Below are positions 9,438-19,103 of a DNA stretch of 64,000 nucleotides, in pieces; position 1 is the stretch's first letter, and the number at the start of each line of letters is the position of its first letter. The DNA is from Oscillospiraceae bacterium. GTDB lineage: Bacteria; Bacillota; Clostridia; UBA1381; UBA9506. Both the position numbers and the translations under genes were made by a program. The stretch covers positions 17,450-81,449 of the forward strand of contig SVJJ01000008.1 of assembly GCA_015069045.1 (NCBI GenBank), in the 5' to 3' direction. The notes beneath the pieces were generated by a model. That model did no database searches and had not been told where the DNA came from. It was given only the letters and a program-made list of their open reading frames with translations.

Positions 9438-11575
9438 TTATTCAAAAAATAGAAATTGAGCAGTTTGGAGGCTTACAGAATTATACGTTACAATTAACCC
9501 CTGGCTTTCAATATATATATGGGCACAATGAGGCGGGGAAGAGTACCTTATGTGCCTTTATATCTGCTATGTTCTACGGAATGCCGGCAAAAGTTCGTGG
9601 GGTTGGCCTGCGGGGAGATAGCCGCCAGCTCTATATGCCATGGGGCGAAAGCTACATGGCCGGTTCAATTCATTTTGCACATGATGGTTATGAATATGTT
9701 TTAAAACGGCGTTTTGGTCGCAGCAGTCGCGGTGATCGTGCCAATTTGTATCGTGCATCAGACTGGCAAGAGATTGCCGTGGATATGGAATCTATAGGGC
9801 AACAATTTTTTGGCATAGGGGAAGAAGCCTTTAACAAGACGCTGTTTATTTCTCAGTCCGGTGCAGCTTTTTCCAAAGGGCGGGAAGATGAGTTAATGGT
9901 TCGCCTTTCTAATCTTGAACGCACCGGTGAGGAAGATGCCTCGCTTCAAAAAGCCATAACGGAACTTCAAAAAGCGGAGTATGAGTTAATTAGTAAAACT
10001 GGTCGTGGTGGTGCTGTGGCACAGTTAGATTCCGACATTGAGGTCTTACGTGCAGAACTCTTTTCTGCGAAGCAAACCCACACAGCCTTTCAAAGTGTTC
10101 TGGAGGAAATTCAAAATTTAACAGAAGAGAAGGAAAAAGGGGAGCTAGACATTGCAGTCCTAAATCAGCAACATGCTGATGCTTTGGCATTTGAGCAATA
10201 TGAATTACGGGAAAAAGATAGAGAGAATCAAAAAAAATTACTAAATTGTTTGACCATGGAGCGCAATTCGCTTAAACAAGCAGAACAAGCACTATCTGCC
10301 ATAGAGAAAGAAGAAAAAAATCTTGCATTTGTTCAAACCCTTTCGCCGGATATTGTTTTGACAATTGCTGAAAAAGAAGCTGCATGTTCGGTGCTTGAAG
10401 AAAAGGAGCGAATGCGTCAGGCCCTTGTGGAGGAAATAGAGGAGCTTAACGAGATTACTAAAAAAATGCCGGCAAAATCGGTAAAACCAATTTCAATTCG
10501 TATGTTTATAGCCATGCTTTTAGTTGTGTTAGCTATTGCAGGAGGCTTGCTTATATATCCACTTTTTTTCCTGTTGTTCATTCCGGCTGTTTTTCTTATG
10601 TACCCTATTATTTTACATGGGATACAGCATAAACAAAAGGAAAATCAAAATAATCTTATAATAAATTTAGAAGAGAAAAGAAAACAGTTGAGCGCCTTAG
10701 AGGCGACCCATGTGACTGAACAAATATCCCATTTGCGTGGAGAAATACAAGAAGTGTTGTCAGCTGCAGGGGTTGATACCTTGGCAGCTTTATCAGAAAA
10801 AAAAGAGAAGGCACAGACAGTTTCTCATCAAGCGGAGAGTCTGCGCAAAGATGTTAAACGAATTGCAGATAATATTCAAAACTACGAAGCAATGCTGGAT
10901 AGTCTTTTTGTTCCTCAAAACGAGGAACCCCTGTCCTATACGGGGCCAAATGCAGAGACTATAGAAAAACAACTCAATGTCATCAAAGAAAAACAACTGG
11001 ACAGAGAACGCACTTTAGCACATCTGCAAGCACGGGTTGAACAAGGGTATGTTTCCGGTCGGAGTGTAAGCGTTATAGAAACAGAGTTAAGGGCAGCAGA
11101 ACAACGAAAGGAAGAATTGCTGCAAATTCATCAAGAGATTGTTCTGGCGCGGGAGGCTTTAGAAGCCTGTAATGAAGAATTAAAAAGTAGCTTTGCGCCT
11201 GTGCTTAATGAAAAATCCGGAGATATCATTAAACAATTGACCAAGGGTCGTTACCATGAAATAAAAATAACGGATACATATAGTATGATGTTAAAAACCC
11301 CCTCCGGCCATGATATTGTAGAGGCTGATTTTGTAAGTGCCGGTACCTGCGATTTGTTGTATTTTGCTTTACGATTGGCGGTTTTACAGACCTTATATGA
11401 TGCTATTCCTTTGCTGGTTATGGATGATACATTTATTCAAATGGACGAAGAACGACAGCAAGAAGCCTTTTCTCTTTTGGCAGAAAAACCGGCAGAACAA
11501 ATCTTGTATTTTTCTTGCCATAGACCAAAGACGGATTGGTCAATTGAAACAGTTGTTGAATTGCCTAATGCGTAA
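9434..11575 (+). CDS. SbcC/YhaN-like coiled-coil ATPase with an internal membrane hairpin
   Basis: Partner ATPase of the upstream exonuclease. The 713-residue protein has an N-terminal ABC-type Walker A (GHNEAGKSTL), long coiled coils (about residues 200-330 and 400-600) and a C-terminal half-site with the signature VSAGTCDLLYFALRLA and Walker B LLVMDDTF. Around residues 355-395 two adjacent hydrophobic stretches (MFIAMLLVVLAIAGGLL and FFLLFIPAVFLMYPI) interrupt the coil, as in YhaN proteins. This would tether it to the membrane instead of giving the zinc hook of SbcC/Rad50. Confidence 0.9.
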   Translation: MIIQKIEIEQFGGLQNYTLQLTPGFQYIYGHNEAGKSTLCAFISAMFYGMPAKVRGVGLRGDSRQLYMPWGESYMAGSIHFAHDGYEYVLKRRFGRSSRGDRANLYRASDWQEIAVDMESIGQQFFGIGEEAFNKTLFISQSGAAFSKGREDELMVRLSNLERTGEEDASLQKAITELQKAEYELISKTGRGGAVAQLDSDIEVLRAELFSAKQTHTAFQSVLEEIQNLTEEKEKGELDIAVLNQQHADALAFEQYELREKDRENQKKLLNCLTMERNSLKQAEQALSAIEKEEKNLAFVQTLSPDIVLTIAEKEAACSVLEEKERMRQALVEEIEELNEITKKMPAKSVKPISIRMFIAMLLVVLAIAGGLLIYPLFFLLFIPAVFLMYPIILHGIQHKQKENQNNLIINLEEKRKQLSALEATHVTEQISHLRGEIQEVLSAAGVDTLAALSEKKEKAQTVSHQAESLRKDVKRIADNIQNYEAMLDSLFVPQNEEPLSYTGPNAETIEKQLNVIKEKQLDRERTLAHLQARVEQGYVSGRSVSVIETELRAAEQRKEELLQIHQEIVLAREALEACNEELKSSFAPVLNEKSGDIIKQLTKGRYHEIKITDTYSMMLKTPSGHDIVEADFVSAGTCDLLYFALRLAVLQTLYDAIPLLVMDDTFIQMDEERQQEAFSLLAEKPAEQILYFSCHRPKTDWSIETVVELPNA

Positions 11576-11614
11576 CTATATACATTTATTTTAATGGAGT
11601 AAGGAGATATGACC

Positions 11615-12895
11615 ATGAATCATTACAAAACGGAAACAGTTTGCATACAAGGTGGCTATCAACCCAAAAATGGGGAGCCACGCGTATTGCCCATTTATCA
11701 AAGCACAACCTATAAGTACGACTCAGCAGAACATTTGGGAAAATTGTTTGATTTGCAGGCCCCAGGCCATATGTATACAAGAATATCCAATCCAACAGTG
11801 GAGGCTGTTGAAAGCAAAATTGCTGACTTAGAGGGCGGTGTTGGTGCCCTGTGTCTTTCTTCGGGACAAGCGGCTAACCTGTTTGCTATTTTAAATATCG
11901 CAAAAAGTGGGGATAATTTTATAAGTATTTCCTCTATTTATGGTGGCACCGTTAATTTATTTGCCGTAACCATGAAAAAAATGGGGATTGAGGTCCGTTT
12001 TGTTCGTCCCGGTTCCACGGATGAGGAGTTAGATGCCCTCTTTGATGACAGGACACGGGCGGTTTTTGGTGAATCTGTTGCCAACCCGGCATTAGACGTT
12101 CTTGATATTGAACGATATGCAAGCCTGGCACATAAACATGGGGTACCCCTTATTGTTGACAATACCTTCCCGACGCCTATTTTATGTCGACCCTTTGAAT
12201 TTGGTGCTGATATTGTGACTCATTCTACTACTAAGTATATGGATGGTCATGCCCAGGTTGTTGGTGGCGTTATTATAGATAGCGGGCGTTTTGATTGGAG
12301 TGCAGGTAATAAATATCCAGAATTGACAGAACCAGATGAGTCCTACCATGGTGTTGTGTATACCCGAGATTTTGGGACAGCTGCATATATTACCAAGGCT
12401 CGTGTTCAACTTTTACGGGATGTGGGTGCATCTCCCAGTCCTATGGGCGCATATTTATTGAACTTAGGCTTAGAAACCTTACATTTGCGGATGGAGCGCC
12501 ACTGCGATAATGCGCAGAAGGTAGCAGAATTTTTGGAAAAACACGAGAAAATTAGTTGGGTTAACTATCCCTCATTACCGGGGAACAGCCAATACGAGCT
12601 GGCAAGAAAATACCTACCTAATGGTGTTTGCGGCGTTATTTCATTTGGCGTGGTTGGCGGTCGTGAAGCGGCGGTACGCTTTATGGATAGTTTAAAAATG
12701 GCTGCCGTTGTTGTTCACGTAGCCGATGCTCGTACTTGTGTTTTACATCCTGCCAGCACAACCCATCGTCAATTAACAGATCGGCAGCTTATAGATGCAG
12801 GAATTGGTGCTGATTTAATTAGAATGAGTGTGGGAATTGAGCATATAGAGGATATTATTGCCGATATTGCACAAGCCTTGGAACAGGTATCATAA
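11615..12895 (+). CDS. O-acetylhomoserine sulfhydrylase / Cys-Met metabolism PLP enzyme
   Basis: PLP-dependent enzyme of the Cys/Met gamma-family, most like O-acetyl-L-homoserine sulfhydrylase (MetY), which makes homocysteine from O-acetylhomoserine and sulfide. About 426 residues. Visible are TETVCIQGGY, PIYQSTTYKYDS, YTRISNPT, the PLP-binding lysine in HSTTKYMDGH, and SVGIEHIEDI near the end. AAGGAG at 11601-11606 fits ATG 11615 (8 nt) better than ATG 11609 (2 nt). No SAM riboswitch fits in the short leader. Methionine gamma-lyase is the main alternative. Confidence 0.88.
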   Translation: MNHYKTETVCIQGGYQPKNGEPRVLPIYQSTTYKYDSAEHLGKLFDLQAPGHMYTRISNPTVEAVESKIADLEGGVGALCLSSGQAANLFAILNIAKSGDNFISISSIYGGTVNLFAVTMKKMGIEVRFVRPGSTDEELDALFDDRTRAVFGESVANPALDVLDIERYASLAHKHGVPLIVDNTFPTPILCRPFEFGADIVTHSTTKYMDGHAQVVGGVIIDSGRFDWSAGNKYPELTEPDESYHGVVYTRDFGTAAYITKARVQLLRDVGASPSPMGAYLLNLGLETLHLRMERHCDNAQKVAEFLEKHEKISWVNYPSLPGNSQYELARKYLPNGVCGVISFGVVGGREAAVRFMDSLKMAAVVVHVADARTCVLHPASTTHRQLTDRQLIDAGIGADLIRMSVGIEHIEDIIADIAQALEQVS

Positions 12896-12925
12896 TTGAA
12901 AATGACTTGTCTCAAATGAAAATAA

Positions 12926-12954
12926 TTGAATTTTTTTGAATCATTTGATATAAT
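12926..12954 (+). promoter_or_regulatory. Sigma-A promoter of lon
   Basis: TTGAAT (12926-12931), 17 bp spacer, TATAAT (12949-12954). No CIRCE (HrcA) operator was seen around it. Confidence 0.75.
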
Positions 12955-13029
12955 AATAAGATACAGTAAATATTAAATGGTATGTTGCGTGTTACCAATA
13001 TTGTTGACACCCGATTCACGGAGGTATAT

Positions 13030-15366
13030 ATGGACCAAATTACAATGAAGAAAACGGTCAGTCTGCCTATGATTGTTACGCGTGGGCTGGTTGTGTTTCC
13101 TAAAACTTTGACTCATTTTGATATGGCGCGAGAAAAGTCAATTTTAGCACTGGAGCAGGCCATGGTAGATAATCAGTTGGTTTTTCTCTCCATGCAACAA
13201 GATATGTTGGTAGAGGAGCCGGCTGTTGAGGAAATTGAACGAGTTGGTACTGTTTGTCGCGTTAAGCAGGTTGTGAAGATGCCGGGATCTATGATTCGCG
13301 TGTTGGTAGAAGGCATTTATCGGGCAAAAATCTGTGATTATGTGAGCGAAAATCCCTATATGTCTGTTTTGGTAGAGGAGTTGATCTCTCCGGAAGATGA
13401 CAGGATAGATGAAATGCGCTACGAGGCCATGCAACGCCGTTTAATAGAAGAATTTCAAAATTATTGCGCAAGCAATCATAAAATTAAACCGGAAATTTTA
13501 GCTTCATTAGAAAATTTAAATAATCCTGCTGAGTTGACAGATGCAATTGCAAGTAATATGCAGTTAAAGCTGTCAGATAAGCAAATGCTGTTATCTACAG
13601 CCAGCTTGCCTGAGAGAATGGAAAAGCTTATTGTTCTTTTAATCCGCGAAACAAGAATTATGAATTTTGATAATGAAATTAGTCATAAGGTTAAGCGACA
13701 GATAGATCAAAATCAAAAGGAATACTTTTTGCGGGAGCAAATAAAGGTCATTCAGGAAGAGTTAGGCGATAAAGATGGTGTTGGCCTTGAAATTAAGGAA
13801 TTTACGGAGCGATTGAACAAGCTTAATGTACCGGAAGAGGTTATGAAGAAGTGCAAAACCGAGCTTGACAGGCTTGCAAAAATGCAGTTTGGCAATCCGG
13901 AGGCCAATGTGATTCGTAACTATGTTAGCTGGATTTGTGATCTGCCCTGGAACAACAGGGAGAAGGAAAATATTCATTTGGGTCGGGCCACCAGGATTTT
14001 AAACCGAGACCATTATGGTCTTGAAAAAGTAAAGGAACGAATTTTAGAATATTTAGCTGTTAAGAAAATTACGGGCACAATGGCGGGACCTATTTTATGT
14101 TTAGTGGGCCCACCGGGTGTAGGTAAGACTTCTATTGCCCGTAGCATTGCAGAAAGTTTGGGTCGACGGTATGTCCGAATTTCTCTAGGTGGTATTCGAG
14201 ATGAAGCAGATATTCGCGGACATCGCAAGACTTATATTGGTGCCATGCCGGGGCGAATTATGCAGGCCATTAAGCAGGCCGGTTCTGCAAATCCCTTAAT
14301 GCTTTTTGATGAAATTGATAAAATGGGCAGTGATTATAGAGGGGATCCATCAGCAGCTTTGCTTGAGGTGCTAGATAGTGAACAAAACTGTAAATTTCGT
14401 GACCATTATTTAGAGGTTGAGTTTGATTTATCTGATGTATTGTTTATTGCAACGGCAAATACGCTGGAAACAGTTCCCAGACCTCTTCTTGATCGTATGG
14501 AGATTATTGAATTAACAGGCTATACATCTGAGGAAAAGCTGCAGATTGCCAAACGCCATTTGCTGCCCAAACAACGAGAACAGCATGGGCTAACGGCACA
14601 AAATTTCAAGGTAAGTGTTGGCGCTATTTCGGATATGATTGAATTTTATACAAGAGAATCCGGTGTGAGAAGCTTAGAACGCACCATTGCTAAGCTTTGC
14701 CGTAAGGCAGATTTGGTTTTAGCTAAAGATAGTGAAGATACGGTTCGAGTTACGGTAAGTAACTTATCGGAATTTTTAGGAAAGCCTAAATATCATTATG
14801 ATACCATAGGAAAACAAGATGAGGTTGGTGTTGTAACCGGCCTTGCGTGGACCCAGGTTGGTGGAGACACCTTATCGGTAGAGGTTAATGTTATGCCCGG
14901 TAGTGGTAAAACAGAGCTTACGGGGCAATTAGGCGATGTTATGAAAGAATCAGCGCGTGCGGCGGTTAGTTATGTGCGTGCCAATGCTGAGCAATTAGGG
15001 ATTAAAGATGATTTTTATGAAAATAAGGATATTCACATTCATGTTCCGGAAGGCGCGACTCCCAAAGATGGTCCTTCTGCCGGTATTACCATTGCTACGG
15101 CTTTGACATCTGCCTTATCCGGTTGTCCTGTGCATCGCGAGGTAGCGATGACAGGCGAAATTACCTTACGTGGTCGTGTACTGCCTATTGGCGGCTTGAA
15201 AGAAAAAACTTTGGCCGCTTTTCGAGCCGGTATTAAAACAGTTGTTATTCCTGCTGATAATGAAAAGGATATGGATGAGTTAGAGGCCGTTGTTAAGGAA
15301 AATCTTACCATTATTCCTGTGCGGAGTATGGATGAAGTACTGGGAATAGCCTTGCATAAATCATGA
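13030..15366 (+). CDS. lon: ATP-dependent protease Lon (LonA)
   Basis: Cytosolic AAA+ protease for damaged and regulatory proteins. 778 residues in three parts: N-terminal substrate domain ([13 protein letters not shown]...), AAA+ module (Walker [10 protein letters not shown], Walker [11 protein letters not shown]) and C-terminal protease with catalytic Ser in PKDGPSAGI and Lys about 43 residues later. The start is at MDQITMKK, with GGAGG at 13020-13024; a 16-residue upstream extension has no ribosome site. It heads a run with engB and an FAH-family gene. Confidence 0.97.
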   Translation: MDQITMKKTVSLPMIVTRGLVVFPKTLTHFDMAREKSILALEQAMVDNQLVFLSMQQDMLVEEPAVEEIERVGTVCRVKQVVKMPGSMIRVLVEGIYRAKICDYVSENPYMSVLVEELISPEDDRIDEMRYEAMQRRLIEEFQNYCASNHKIKPEILASLENLNNPAELTDAIASNMQLKLSDKQMLLSTASLPERMEKLIVLLIRETRIMNFDNEISHKVKRQIDQNQKEYFLREQIKVIQEELGDKDGVGLEIKEFTERLNKLNVPEEVMKKCKTELDRLAKMQFGNPEANVIRNYVSWICDLPWNNREKENIHLGRATRILNRDHYGLEKVKERILEYLAVKKITGTMAGPILCLVGPPGVGKTSIARSIAESLGRRYVRISLGGIRDEADIRGHRKTYIGAMPGRIMQAIKQAGSANPLMLFDEIDKMGSDYRGDPSAALLEVLDSEQNCKFRDHYLEVEFDLSDVLFIATANTLETVPRPLLDRMEIIELTGYTSEEKLQIAKRHLLPKQREQHGLTAQNFKVSVGAISDMIEFYTRESGVRSLERTIAKLCRKADLVLAKDSEDTVRVTVSNLSEFLGKPKYHYDTIGKQDEVGVVTGLAWTQVGGDTLSVEVNVMPGSGKTELTGQLGDVMKESARAAVSYVRANAEQLGIKDDFYENKDIHIHVPEGATPKDGPSAGITIATALTSALSGCPVHREVAMTGEITLRGRVLPIGGLKEKTLAAFRAGIKTVVIPADNEKDMDELEAVVKENLTIIPVRSMDEVLGIALHKS

Positions 15367-15379
15367 ATTGAGGCAAATT

Positions 15380-15994
15380 ATGAGAGTGAATGTAAACAAC
15401 GTAAATTTAATGATTTCAGCAGTACGACGAGTCCAATATCCTAATACCCGTATGCCGGAAATTGCCTTGGCAGGACGTTCTAACGTGGGAAAATCTTCTA
15501 TGATTAACAAGGTATTAAACAGAAAAAAATTAGCTCGTGTTAGTGGCACACCCGGTAAAACAATTACCATTAACTTTTATAATGTAGATAATAAACTTAT
15601 GCTGGTTGATTTGCCGGGTTATGGATATGCAGCTCGTTCTAAAAAGGAAGTCGAGGCATGGGGCAATATGATTAACGAGTATTTGGAGAGTCGACCCCAA
15701 CTTTGTCAAGTGGTGCAGTTGGTGGATTCCAGGCACATACCAAGTCAAGAGGACATTGCTATGCAGGCCTGGATTCAGGAATGTTGCGCCTATTCTGTTG
15801 TGTTTGCTACAAAATGTGATAAATTAAGTAAGACACAGTTGCAAAAGAATTTAGATATGATTATAGAAACTCTTTCACTACGGGAAGGGGATATTTTAAT
15901 TCCCTTTTCCGTTAAGCAGAACGAAAGCGTGAATAGTTTTTGGGAATATGTAGAAGGTTGTGTGTTAGAGGAAGAATTGCCTGAAAAGGAGTAG
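15380..15994 (+). CDS. ysxC: Ribosome biogenesis GTPase EngB/YsxC
   Basis: GTPase needed for 50S subunit assembly, usually encoded right after lon. 204 residues. G1 is GRSNVGKSS, G2/G3 lie in SGTPGKTITIN and DLPGYGYA, G4 is TKCDKLSK and G5 is IPFSVKQNE. The ATG at 15380 is preferred over an in-frame TTG at 15368 that sits in the likely ribosome site (TTGAGG). Confidence 0.95.
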   Translation: MRVNVNNVNLMISAVRRVQYPNTRMPEIALAGRSNVGKSSMINKVLNRKKLARVSGTPGKTITINFYNVDNKLMLVDLPGYGYAARSKKEVEAWGNMINEYLESRPQLCQVVQLVDSRHIPSQEDIAMQAWIQECCAYSVVFATKCDKLSKTQLQKNLDMIIETLSLREGDILIPFSVKQNESVNSFWEYVEGCVLEEELPEKE

Positions 15995-15998
15995 TGTC

Positions 15999-16751
15999 AT
16001 GAAGTTCTTACGGTATACATATAATCAAGAAACTGCTTATGGTGTTCTGTGTGATAATAAAATTTATTCTATAAGCGGCAATCTATTTGGTTACCATACC
16101 GTAGCAAAACATTCCATTTCCTTGGCTGAGGTGACTTTACTGGCTCCTTGTGAACCAACCAAAATTGTTGCTGTTGGACTTAACTATCGTGACCATGCAA
16201 AAGAATTGAAAGAAACGCAACGGCAGGATCCGGTTTTGTTTATGAAACCGACAACAGCTATTTTACCACCTTATGGTAAAATTGTGCGGCCAACTATGTC
16301 AAAGCAAGTGGATTATGAAGCAGAACTGGCGATTGTTATCGGTAAAAAGGCGTGTCACATTTCAGTTGAAGAGGCTAAGGAATATATTTTTGGTTATACC
16401 TGTTTTAACGATGTTACGGCACGTGATTTGCAAAAGATTGATGGTCAGTGGACGCGCGCCAAAGGTTTTGATACCTTTGCACCCATGGGTCCCGTTATAG
16501 AAACGGAGCTCGACCCTACATCCCTTTCTATCTCTTTAGAGGTTAATGGGGTTGTTAAGCAAAAGGGGAACACCAATATGATGATGTTTTCTTGTGAAGA
16601 ATTAGTCAGCTATATTTCTCATGTTATGACACTGTTACCGGGGGATGTGATTACCACCGGTACACCGGCTGGTATTGGGCCAATGTCTGCCGGAGATACA
16701 GTTTGTGTAACAATTGAACAAATTGGAACGCTACTTAACTACATGTCTTAA
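15999..16751 (+). CDS. Fumarylacetoacetate hydrolase family protein
   Basis: Metal-dependent FAH-fold enzyme acting on a C-C bond of a 2-oxo acid, such as an acylpyruvate or a decarboxylation/isomerisation substrate. 250 residues with an N-terminal cap and a C-terminal FAH domain. Family motifs: VGLNYRDHAKEL, metal ligands in DYEAELAIVIG, FDTFAPMGPVI and TGTPAGIGPM. It starts 4 nt after engB and is probably co-transcribed. The exact substrate cannot be read from the sequence; acylpyruvate hydrolase or oxaloacetate decarboxylase are candidates. Confidence 0.88.
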   Translation: MKFLRYTYNQETAYGVLCDNKIYSISGNLFGYHTVAKHSISLAEVTLLAPCEPTKIVAVGLNYRDHAKELKETQRQDPVLFMKPTTAILPPYGKIVRPTMSKQVDYEAELAIVIGKKACHISVEEAKEYIFGYTCFNDVTARDLQKIDGQWTRAKGFDTFAPMGPVIETELDPTSLSISLEVNGVVKQKGNTNMMMFSCEELVSYISHVMTLLPGDVITTGTPAGIGPMSAGDTVCVTIEQIGTLLNYMS

Positions 16752-16807
16752 ATCCTGGTTTTAGAATCTATCAATTATTTATTAACGAGAAAGGGGCCTA
16801 ATACATT

Positions 16808-17302
16808 ATGGCCATGAATATTGTGCTGGTGGAGCCGGAGATTCCGCAAAATACGGGGAATATTGCTCGCACCTGCCGCGCAACAGGAAGTGTGTTACAT
16901 ATTGTAAAGCCGATGGGTTTTACAGTTGATGATAAAAAATTGAAACGTGCCGGATTAGATTATTGGCACGAGTTGGACATTCGCTACTATGAAAATTTGC
17001 AGTCCTTTTTGAATGTTTGCAAAGGTCCGTTTCATTTTTGTTCCACTAAGGCAAAAAAACGACATTCCGATGCTCAATATCGTGATGGAGATTACTTAGT
17101 TTTTGGTAAAGAGACCAAGGGGTTGCCCGAACGTTTGCTTCATGATCATTATGATGAATGTGTACGGATTCCTATGCTACCCGATATCCGCTCTTTAAAT
17201 TTATCTAATGCTGTGGCGATTGTGCTTTACGAAGCCTTGCGGCAGCTTGATTATGATAAAATGGAATCACAGGGACATTTGACACAATATAATGATGAAT
17301 AA
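16808..17302 (+). CDS. trmL: tRNA (cytidine/uridine-34-2'-O)-methyltransferase TrmL
   Basis: SPOUT-family enzyme that 2'-O-methylates the wobble base of tRNA-Leu. 164 residues, the short SPOUT form without extra RNA-binding domain. Family motifs: VLVEPEIPQNTGNIARTCRA at the start, FGKETKGLP and IPMLPDIRSLNLSNAVAI forming the trefoil knot. Followed by xseB after 17 nt. Confidence 0.94.
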   Translation: MAMNIVLVEPEIPQNTGNIARTCRATGSVLHIVKPMGFTVDDKKLKRAGLDYWHELDIRYYENLQSFLNVCKGPFHFCSTKAKKRHSDAQYRDGDYLVFGKETKGLPERLLHDHYDECVRIPMLPDIRSLNLSNAVAIVLYEALRQLDYDKMESQGHLTQYNDE

Positions 17303-17319
17303 ACCATAGGGAGGTTTAT

Positions 17320-17544
17320 ATGGCTGAGAAGAAAAGTTTTGAAAAAAACATGGCTGAATTAGAACAAATTGTTGCGGCGTTGGAAGCCGGACAAATTGAA
17401 TTGGATGAATCCCTTATGTTATTTGAAAAAGGCATTAAACTTTCTAAAACCTGTCAGAGGCTTTTAGATCAAGCCGAACAAAAGGTGGTTCGACTTACAC
17501 AAACAGAAAACGGAGAAATAACAGAAGAACCCTTTGAAGAATAA
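17320..17544 (+). CDS. xseB: Exodeoxyribonuclease VII small subunit
   Basis: Small subunit of exonuclease VII (74 residues), which degrades single-stranded DNA. It shows the family pattern FEKNMAELEQIVAALEAGQ, then LDESLMLFEKGIKL and a short coiled coil. It has AGGGAGG upstream and lies just before ispA, the classic pairing. xseA is not in the window, which is unusual since it normally precedes xseB; trmL sits there instead. Confidence 0.93.
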   Translation: MAEKKSFEKNMAELEQIVAALEAGQIELDESLMLFEKGIKLSKTCQRLLDQAEQKVVRLTQTENGEITEEPFEE

Positions 17545-17580
17545 ATTTTTTTTTAATTTACCCCACATAAGGAGGCTATT

Positions 17581-18459
17581 ATGGATTTTTTAGCTGAATT
17601 TGAAGAAAAAATTAATCAGGTTAATCAGTCTTTGCAAAAATATTTTATGAAAAACGAAAATTACCAAATGTCCATATACGATGCTATGGAGTATAGTCTG
17701 TTTTCCGGCGGCAAACGCATTCGACCTGTGCTTTGTGTTGCATGTGCGGAACTGTTCGGAAATGCAGAGGATGCTATGCCATTTGCTTGTGCCATTGAAA
17801 TGATACACACATATTCATTAATTCATGACGATTTGCCTTGTATGGATGATGATGATTTACGACGTGGGAAACCCACGAATCATATTATATATGGTGAAGC
17901 TATGGCTGTGCTGGCAGGAGATGCTCTTTTAAATTTAGCTTTTGAAACGGCTCTTCAGCACTCCAAGGCAACCCCGGCACAAACATTAGAGGCTGTTAAA
18001 ATTATTGCTGAATCTGCCGGGACAGAGGGTATGATTGGTGGCCAGGTAATTGATTTGGAATCAGAAGGTAAGGACGTTGATGCAGTCACATTAATGGCCA
18101 TGCATGTACATAAAACCGGTGCGCTTATGATGGCACCTGCCAAGGTTGGTGCATTAATTGGTGGCGGTACAAAAGAAGATATTCTAAACATGGAAAAGTT
18201 TGCGCGTTATTTAGGAGTTGCTTTTCAAATTAAAGATGATATTTTAGATGTAGAAAGCACTACAGAGATTTTAGGTAAGCCAATTGGTAGTGATAAATTA
18301 AACGAAAAAACAACATTTGTAACATTATATGGCATGGAACAATCTCGCAAGATGTTAGAGGATTATACACAAAATGCCATAGCAACTTTGGAAGAATATG
18401 GTGATCGAGCAGCCTTTTTAAAGGAATTATCTTTGTTCTTGTTGCGTAGGGACAGATAG
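17581..18459 (+). CDS. ispA: Polyprenyl synthetase, farnesyl diphosphate synthase type
   Basis: Condenses isopentenyl diphosphate with allylic diphosphates to make geranyl/farnesyl diphosphate. 292 residues. The first Asp-rich motif is HDDLPCMDDDDLRRG and the second is KDDILDVES. AAGGAGG sits 5 nt before the ATG. The gene order xseB-ispA-membrane protein-large RNA matches OLE RNA loci; dxs, often next, is absent here. Confidence 0.94.
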   Translation: MDFLAEFEEKINQVNQSLQKYFMKNENYQMSIYDAMEYSLFSGGKRIRPVLCVACAELFGNAEDAMPFACAIEMIHTYSLIHDDLPCMDDDDLRRGKPTNHIIYGEAMAVLAGDALLNLAFETALQHSKATPAQTLEAVKIIAESAGTEGMIGGQVIDLESEGKDVDAVTLMAMHVHKTGALMMAPAKVGALIGGGTKEDILNMEKFARYLGVAFQIKDDILDVESTTEILGKPIGSDKLNEKTTFVTLYGMEQSRKMLEDYTQNAIATLEEYGDRAAFLKELSLFLLRRDR

Positions 18460-18503
18460 GGAGAGTCATACTATAATTCCCAACGTTGATTGGGTAATGA
18501 AAA

Positions 18504-18965
18504 ATGGTGATCATTTTGAACTTTTTTAATGAACTTTGTCAAAATAAAATATTGATTGCGGCAATATTAGGCTGGCTTATTGCGCAAGTACTTAAAGTGA
18601 TATTTGTGCGGATAAAGGAAAAGCGGTTTGATTTACGACGCATGATTGGCTCAGGAGGAATGCCCAGTTCTCACTCTGCTTTTGTAATAGCCATGACAAC
18701 CGCTGTGGCCTTTGAATGTGGTTTGTCATCACCTATTTTTGCGGTATGTGTCGTGGTTGCATTTGTCGTTATGTATGATGCATCCGGTGTTAGACGAGAA
18801 ACAGGTCGACAGGCTGAAATCCTTAATGATATTATTGAAAACATAGGTAAGGATACACCGGAGGTTATGGGTAAAAGATTAAAAGAATTAATCGGCCATA
18901 GTCCCTTTGAGGTGGCTGTTGGTGCTATCTTAGGTTTTATTATTGGATTTCTATTTTATATTTAA
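18504..18965 (+). CDS. Divergent PAP2 family membrane protein (YuiD/DUF212-like)
   Basis: A 153-residue integral membrane protein with about four hydrophobic segments. The PAP2-like core is GGMPSSHSAFVIAMTTAVA, with the SxxH phosphatase-type motif, and ASGVRRETGRQAEILN. Substrate unknown; relatives are assumed to act on lipid phosphates. It lies between ispA and the large RNA. OLE RNAs are known to work with a membrane protein encoded next to them (OapA). Whether this is that partner is inference I cannot verify here. Confidence 0.85.
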   Translation: MVIILNFFNELCQNKILIAAILGWLIAQVLKVIFVRIKEKRFDLRRMIGSGGMPSSHSAFVIAMTTAVAFECGLSSPIFAVCVVVAFVVMYDASGVRRETGRQAEILNDIIENIGKDTPEVMGKRLKELIGHSPFEVAVGAILGFIIGFLFYI

Positions 18966-19067
18966 GATTTCCTTTGATAATTGATGTGGAATTGTGCAAC
19001 ATAATGCTATGGTGAAAAGGTAGTTATTAATCCTTCTTTTTGTTACTTTTAAGAGATTAATTTCTAT

Positions 19068-19096
19068 TTGACGAATTGTGGAATTTATGTTACAAT
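19068..19096 (+). promoter_or_regulatory. Sigma-A promoter of the large structured RNA
   Basis: TTGACG (19068-19073), 17 bp spacer, TACAAT (19091-19096). The expected start, 7-10 nt later, falls at the 5' base of the RNA's closing helix (19106). Confidence 0.85.
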
Positions 19097-19103
19097 GAAT
19101 GTC

